Assembly: GCA_002422955.1 (NCBI GenBank)
Contig: DITY01000060.1
Location: 67,929 to 78,433 of the forward strand
Direction: 5' to 3'
Source of the DNA: Planctomycetaceae bacterium UBA6172
GTDB lineage: Bacteria; Planctomycetota; Planctomycetia; Pirellulales; Pirellulaceae
DNA length: 10,505 bases
Position 1 is the stretch's first letter, and each line of letters starts with the position of its first letter. The position numbers were made by a program, and so were the translations under genes. The notes under the pieces are model-generated. The model was given only the letters and a program-made list of their open reading frames with translations. It made no database searches and was not told the origin of the DNA. Positions 6,597 through 10,505 of the stretch are shown piece by piece.

Positions 6597-7919
6597 ATGC
6601 TTTGGCTGCGAACTTGGAAATTAGGCGTCAGGAGTCTGCTGCTCCACCCGCTCCGCAGCGGGCTGACGATGCTCGGCATCCTGATCGGCGTGTGGGCGGT
6701 GATCGTGTTGACCGCGATCAGTCAGGGTGCCAGCGACGTGGTGCAGAAGCAGATCGAATCACTCGGCGCGAACACCATCATCGTTCGCAGCATCAAGCCG
6801 CCACCCGAAAAGCTCGAAGGCCGGGCTGCCCTGTATGGGCTCAAGCGGAGCGATCTCGACCTGATCGTTTCCAACGTCCCCACGATCGAAAGCGCCCTGC
6901 CGATTCGCGAGATTCGCCGCCAGTTCACGTACAAGGACAACCAGGTCGATGGCCGCTTGGTCGGCTGCACCCCCGACTATGCCGCGATCAATCGGCTGAA
7001 GGTCCGCAGCGGGCGGTTTCTCGCCGACGCCGATGACCTGACGGCGGACAACGTCTGCGTGCTGGCAGCCCAGGTCGCCGAAAAGTTGTTCCCGTATGAA
7101 GATCCACTCGGCAAACGGGTCTACATTCCCGAAAGTTTTCATTACTACAAGGTCGTCGGGGTCCTCGACTATCGCAGCGCGTCCGCGGCGATCGGCGGTT
7201 CGCTCGATTCCCAAGATTATTCGGGCGACGTTTACATCCCGATCAAAACGCTCCGTCAACGGATCGGGGATACAGTCGTCACTCGGCGGGCCGGTCAATT
7301 TGAGACCGAGATCATGGAATTGAATCAGATCACCCTCCAAGTTGGTTCGGTCGATCAGGTTCGTACCACCGCCGCGATGGTCGAGTCACTGGTCATGCCC
7401 CGACACGCCGCGATGATGGACGTGGCGGTCGTCGTCCCGCTCGAACTGTTGGAGCAGGCCCGCAACCTCCGCATGATGTTTCTCGGCATCGGCGTCTTGA
7501 TCGCCTGCATTTCGCTGGTCGTCGGCGGGATCGGCATCATGAACATCATGTTGGCCAGTGTCACGGAACGGACCCGTGAGATTGGTATCCGCCGCGCTCT
7601 GGGTGCCAAACGCAAAGACATCGTGCAGCAGTTTCTCGTCGAAACCATCGTGCTCAGCTTCGCCGGAGCGGCCTTGGGGGTTTTGCTTGGCTTTCTCGGG
7701 CCTCCGATGTATCACACCCTGCTCTATGTCGTGAAAAAGTCCTCCCCGCAGAAGTTCGAATCGTTGCCCGAGGCGATCCGTCAAGCCGAACCCTCGATCG
7801 TCTACGCGACCATTCCGTTGGCCGTCGGCATCGCCGTCGCCGTCGGCCTGATCAGCGGTCTCTATCCGGCGATTCGCGCCGCCAAGATGAACCCGATCGA
7901 TGCCCTGCGGCACGAGTGA
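6597..7919 (+). CDS. FtsX/MacB-type ABC transporter permease
   Basis: This 440-residue permease has the MacB layout: one N-terminal membrane helix (about 24-43), a periplasmic domain of about 245 residues (44-290), and three C-terminal helices (about 293-320, 347-370, 402-424). The N-terminal start (LRTWKLGVRSLLLHPLRSGL) is the usual amphipathic lead of the family. The loop after helix two, VTERTREIGIRRALGAKR at 322-339, is the conserved FtsX-domain coupling region that contacts the ATPase, and the C-terminus (AIRAAKMNPIDALRHE) is the standard MacB ending. Here the ATPase is a separate upstream gene rather than fused as in E. coli MacB. The ATG lies six bases after the ATPase stop, with GGAAG about twelve bases upstream. 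MacB-type systems move substrates from the periplasm outward by mechanotransmission; the substrate here is unknown. Confidence 0.95.
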   Translation: MLWLRTWKLGVRSLLLHPLRSGLTMLGILIGVWAVIVLTAISQGASDVVQKQIESLGANTIIVRSIKPPPEKLEGRAALYGLKRSDLDLIVSNVPTIESALPIREIRRQFTYKDNQVDGRLVGCTPDYAAINRLKVRSGRFLADADDLTADNVCVLAAQVAEKLFPYEDPLGKRVYIPESFHYYKVVGVLDYRSASAAIGGSLDSQDYSGDVYIPIKTLRQRIGDTVVTRRAGQFETEIMELNQITLQVGSVDQVRTTAAMVESLVMPRHAAMMDVAVVVPLELLEQARNLRMMFLGIGVLIACISLVVGGIGIMNIMLASVTERTREIGIRRALGAKRKDIVQQFLVETIVLSFAGAALGVLLGFLGPPMYHTLLYVVKKSSPQKFESLPEAIRQAEPSIVYATIPLAVGIAVAVGLISGLYPAIRAAKMNPIDALRHE

Positions 7920-7933
7920 TCCCCTCTGAAAGA

Positions 7934-7945
7934 TCCCCACGGGGA
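7934..7945. repeat. Short hairpin between convergent genes
   Basis: TCCCC at 7934-7938 faces GGGGA at 7941-7945 with only two bases between, in the 35-base gap separating the permease stop from the stop of the Wzz-like gene. With a realistic loop the stem is four base pairs. No T-run follows on either strand, so a role as a bidirectional terminator is a guess from position only. Confidence 0.25.
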
Positions 7946-7954
7946 CGATAGACA

Positions 7955-9187
7955 TCAGTCCCATTTCGGCGCGGGTAGCCGCGGTCTGGCCAGGGTGGCT
8001 ACGACGCTCGCTAGCAGGGCCAACGCCGTTACCACGCCCGCACCCCAGGCGGTCCCGCGCACGATGTGCCCTCGCAAGGAGTCACCGATCGGTTCGCCCA
8101 ATTCGGGCGCTCGCAGCAGAGTCAGCTGAGTCGACGCCGCGGCGTCGCCACCCTCGGAGCTCCCCGCCATCATGGCCTTGCCCAACTCCAGAATCGCGTT
8201 GTCGTATTGCTGACGCAGTTCGGCCAATTGGCGTTCGAAAGCTTGTTGCTGCTGCGACTCCACGACTCGCGTCCGCGCCAGCTCCGTTACGCCGGCGATC
8301 CGCTCGTCCAGGTCTTTCAATTCGATCGTCATCTCCTCGATCTGTTGGCGAAGTTCGGCGATCAACCGCTTGACCTGACTGAGGGTTTCCGCTTCATCCG
8401 GGGGCGCTGCCGCCGTGCTGCCGGTCGACGTCTCGCCTCGGAGAATACTCAGCAATTCGCCGGTCGGTCGGCCCGCTTGGCGGGCGGCAGCCCCGTCGCT
8501 CAACCGCCGCTGCAACTCGGCGACGCGGCGGGTCTGTCGAGATTGGAGTTCTTGGAGCGTCGCCTGTTCCCCCTTCAGGTCCTCGACGCTACGGCCATCG
8601 ACGATCGTCTTCGCCGACTCCGACAACCACAAGTTGTACTCAGCCTCCGCGGCCTCCAGTTTCTTCATCAACTCGTCGGCCGACTGAAATTTCTGCTTCC
8701 CCGTGTCCAAGACCTGTTGGGGCTTGGGGGCGAAGTGCAATTGCTCATAGCTCGCCAGCAACGCTTGGAGTACGGCCATCGTCCAATGCGGGTCGTGCCC
8801 GTCGAAACTGGCCCGAATCACGATTTCCTGGATAGCAAACCCGATCACATCGATTGTTAAGGCGTCACTGCTGGTGATCCGTTCGATGGTGGCGACGTCG
8901 CTCGTCACCGCCGCGCCCGCCCGCGAGGTCAATTGGCCATCGACGACGGCCTTGCGAACCACTTCTAGCTCTCGGAATTGCTGCCCCGCTTGGCTGAGCC
9001 GCGCCATGCTCGATCCGCGATCAGCCGAGCTCCCCGCTTCGGGGGCCGTGACGCTGGGCACCGAGACGCGAAATTCGGTGGTCGATCGAAACTGTTCAGG
9101 TTCCTGGATGCCGCGTAGGTAGCCATAGCCCCCGCCCACCACGCACCCGATCAGGACCAGCCCCAGTAGGCGAAATGTTGATAACAT
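7955..9187 (-). CDS. Wzz/GumC-like polysaccharide co-polymerase (chain-length determinant type)
   Basis: This 410-residue protein has a membrane segment at each end (about 6-24 and 376-400) around a large periplasmic region. A beta-rich Wzz-like start at about 30-150 (EQFRSTTEFRVSVPSV) is followed by long coiled-coil helices (about 165-235 and 265-340, with many Glu, Gln, Arg and Lys). Such proteins set polysaccharide chain length or act in capsule and exopolysaccharide export. There is no C-terminal tyrosine-kinase domain, and the protein ends PKWD soon after the second helix. ATG 9185-9187 has GGAAG six bases upstream; an in-frame GTG at 9257-9259 would add 24 residues but has no ribosome binding site. 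Residues 12-15, LIGC, also fit a lipobox, so a lipid anchor is possible. It follows rmlB by 171 bases on the same strand, which supports a surface-polysaccharide role. Confidence 0.8.
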   Translation of the reverse strand: MLSTFRLLGLVLIGCVVGGGYGYLRGIQEPEQFRSTTEFRVSVPSVTAPEAGSSADRGSSMARLSQAGQQFRELEVVRKAVVDGQLTSRAGAAVTSDVATIERITSSDALTIDVIGFAIQEIVIRASFDGHDPHWTMAVLQALLASYEQLHFAPKPQQVLDTGKQKFQSADELMKKLEAAEAEYNLWLSESAKTIVDGRSVEDLKGEQATLQELQSRQTRRVAELQRRLSDGAAARQAGRPTGELLSILRGETSTGSTAAAPPDEAETLSQVKRLIAELRQQIEEMTIELKDLDERIAGVTELARTRVVESQQQQAFERQLAELRQQYDNAILELGKAMMAGSSEGGDAAASTQLTLLRAPELGEPIGDSLRGHIVRGTAWGAGVVTALALLASVVATLARPRLPAPKWD

Positions 9188-9193
9188 CTGGGG

Positions 9194-9198
9194 CTTCC
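9194..9198 (-). promoter_or_regulatory. Ribosome binding site for the Wzz-like gene
   Basis: GGAAG on the minus strand (plus-strand CTTCC) lies six bases before ATG 9185-9187. It favours this start over the GTG at 9257-9259, which has nothing comparable upstream. Confidence 0.6.
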
Positions 9199-9330
9199 GG
9201 TTTTGATAATGCTGGTGATGTGGTGCGGCGGGACGCTCGATCGCCGCGGGGGCCAACACGCGGGCCGCGGCAGGCCGTTCGATCCGTGGAGTCTCCCCGA
9301 GGCCGCCGTCTCGAACCGCTTTAGATTAAA

Positions 9331-9346
9331 CGTGAAATCGTGAAAG
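9331..9346. repeat. Short tandem repeat between rmlB and the Wzz-like gene
   Basis: CGTGAAAT at 9331-9338 is followed at once by CGTGAAAG at 9339-9346: two 8-base units differing only at the last base. They lie 13 bases beyond the rmlB stop codon, inside the 171-base spacer. They could be half-sites for a regulator or chance; I see no clear promoter or terminator in this spacer. Confidence 0.3.
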
Positions 9347-9358
9347 TCGAGCACTCGC

Positions 9359-10378
9359 CTACGCTTGGCTAGCGATCCGGTACTGGCCGCTCCGCACCTG
9401 TCGCCACCAATCCGAGTGGTCGGCATACCAGCGGATCGTCTGCCGCAGCGCGGTGGGCCAGGCCGAACGCGTCGGTTCCCAACCGAGCTGCCGAGCGATC
9501 TTGGTCGCGTCGATGGCATATCGCCGGTCATGGCCCGGTCGATCGGGGACGTAGCGGATCGAACTCTCGTCCTTGTCCATCAACTCGAGGATGGTCCGCG
9601 TTAACTCCAGGTTCGAGCGTTCGTTGTTGCCGCCGATATTGTAAACCTCGCCGGCGCCGCCCCGTTCCAGGACCCGTAGCAACGCTTCGCAATGGTCTTC
9701 GACGTGCAGCCAATCGCGGACGTTTTGTCCATCACCGTACAGCGGAACCTGTTCGCCCTCCAGCAGATTGGTGATGAACAGCGGGATGACCTTTTCGGGA
9801 AATTGATAAGGGCCGAAATTATTAGAACAGCGGGTGACCGCGACATTCATCCGGTGGGTGTGGTGGTAAGCCATGACCAGCAAATCGCTCCCCGCTTTAC
9901 TCGCGCTGTAGGGACTGCTGGTTTGGAGCGGCGTCTGCTCCGTGAACTTCAGGTCCGGTCGGTCCAAGGGTAAAGAGCCGTAGACTTCGTCCGTGCTGAC
10001 GTGCAAAAAGCGTTTGTCGCTCCGCGGGCCCCACACCGAACGGGCGGCGTCCAACAGAGTCTGTGTCCCCAACACGTTCGACTCGATGAACGGCCGTGAA
10101 TCGACGATCGAACGGTCGACATGACTTTCGGCCGCCAAATGCGCGATCGCGTCGCAGTCACTCGCCAGACGCTCCACCAGCGGGCGATCGAGGATGTTGC
10201 CATGCACGAACCGGTAGCGGGGATTCGTTGCCAGGTCGGCCAAGTTTTCAGGGTTCCCCGAGTAGGTCAACGCGTCGAGATTGGTGACCCGCCAATCCGG
10301 TTTGGCGGCCAGCACGAAGCGGACAAAGTTCGAACCGATGAAACCGGATCCTCCGGTGATCAGGAGATGAAAACTCAT
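9359..10378 (-). CDS. rmlB (rfbB): dTDP-glucose 4,6-dehydratase
   Basis: This 339-residue short-chain dehydrogenase/reductase converts dTDP-glucose to dTDP-4-keto-6-deoxyglucose, the second step toward dTDP-L-rhamnose and other deoxysugars. The Rossmann NAD motif is GGSGFIG at 9-15. The catalytic set is visible: VSTDEVYG at 127-134 (the Thr-Asp-Glu triad typical of this enzyme) and YSASK at 157-161 (Tyr and Lys). HLAAESHVDRSI at 80-91, TRCSNNFGPYQFPEK at 182-196 and GDGQNVRDWLHVEDH at 215-229 are RmlB hallmarks, and RPGHDRRYAID near 280-290 is the usual nucleotide-sugar site. Length is normal (about 340-360). ATG 10376-10378 has GAAGGG (plus-strand 10384-10389) five bases upstream. The gene leads toward the Wzz-like gene; rmlA, rmlC and rmlD are not in the window and may lie to the right. 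Confidence 0.96.
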   Translation of the reverse strand: MSFHLLITGGSGFIGSNFVRFVLAAKPDWRVTNLDALTYSGNPENLADLATNPRYRFVHGNILDRPLVERLASDCDAIAHLAAESHVDRSIVDSRPFIESNVLGTQTLLDAARSVWGPRSDKRFLHVSTDEVYGSLPLDRPDLKFTEQTPLQTSSPYSASKAGSDLLVMAYHHTHRMNVAVTRCSNNFGPYQFPEKVIPLFITNLLEGEQVPLYGDGQNVRDWLHVEDHCEALLRVLERGGAGEVYNIGGNNERSNLELTRTILELMDKDESSIRYVPDRPGHDRRYAIDATKIARQLGWEPTRSAWPTALRQTIRWYADHSDWWRQVRSGQYRIASQA

Positions 10379-10505
10379 GTCTGCCCTTCAATCAGGTTCT
10401 CGGTGACGGGATTTCGCGGTGATGGGTTTCGTGGTGCGAAACGCAAATTCTAATTCGCCTCGCCGATCAGGTGAGCCGAATTCTCCCGACAACGGAGGGC
10501 CAGAC
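10379..10505 (-). promoter_or_regulatory. Upstream region of rmlB, possible weak promoter
   Basis: These 127 bases to the right edge hold no gene I can support. On the minus strand, TAGAAT (plus-strand ATTCTA at 10447-10452) matches five of six bases of a -10 box but has no recognisable -35 partner. A perfect 6-bp hairpin, GTTTCG at 10426-10431 with CGAAAC at 10437-10442, lies between it and the gene. Transcription may instead come from an upstream gene beyond the edge. Confidence 0.25.

Noticed and set aside
9320..9358. A promoter for the Wzz-like gene just after rmlB
   Set aside because: TCGACT and TTTAAT occur on the minus strand but only 14 bases apart, too close for a sigma70 promoter, and no better pair is visible.

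Overview
The window looks like chromosomal DNA of a planctomycete, probably of the Pirellula type. The coding style is GC-rich, and it holds a long adenylate-kinase-like gene of a kind I associate with that phylum, a MacA/MacB-type exporter whose adaptor carries a long disordered tail, and the edge of a surface-polysaccharide cluster. The taxonomic placement is inference from gene content and protein style; there is no rRNA gene to confirm it. I see no tRNA, rRNA, CRISPR array, insertion sequence or prophage gene.

Left part (1-3471, all minus strand). Read in the direction of transcription, it begins with a 406-residue adenylate/nucleoside-monophosphate-kinase-like protein that has extra N- and C-terminal regions. 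A 277-base spacer rich in perfect inverted repeats follows, then the 54-codon ribosomal protein L33 gene (rpmG), then recJ, which runs off the left edge just short of its expected end. rpmG and recJ are 42 bases apart and each has a ribosome binding site, so they probably share a transcript.

Centre (3472-7919). A 436-base divergent intergenic region separates the kinase from a plus-strand operon of three tightly packed genes: a membrane-anchored periplasmic adaptor (HlyD/MacA type), an ABC ATPase (MacB-nucleotide-binding/LolD type, GTG start overlapping the adaptor stop) and a four-helix FtsX/MacB-type permease. Together they should form the inner-membrane part of a tripartite exporter or mechanotransmission pump. 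No outer-membrane TolC-like partner is present in the window, and the substrate cannot be read from the sequence.

Right part (7955-10378, minus strand). dTDP-glucose 4,6-dehydratase (rmlB/rfbB) is followed by a Wzz/GumC-like polysaccharide co-polymerase with two terminal membrane segments and a long coiled-coil periplasmic region. This suggests the edge of an O-antigen or exopolysaccharide locus. It converges on the exporter operon with only 35 bases between the stop codons.

Most of the window is ordinary core and envelope gene content. The points most worth a second look are the extended kinase with a non-canonical NMP-binding motif, the string of perfect inverted repeats ahead of rpmG, and the disordered C-terminal tail of the adaptor. 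I did not find convincing evidence for a wholly new system.
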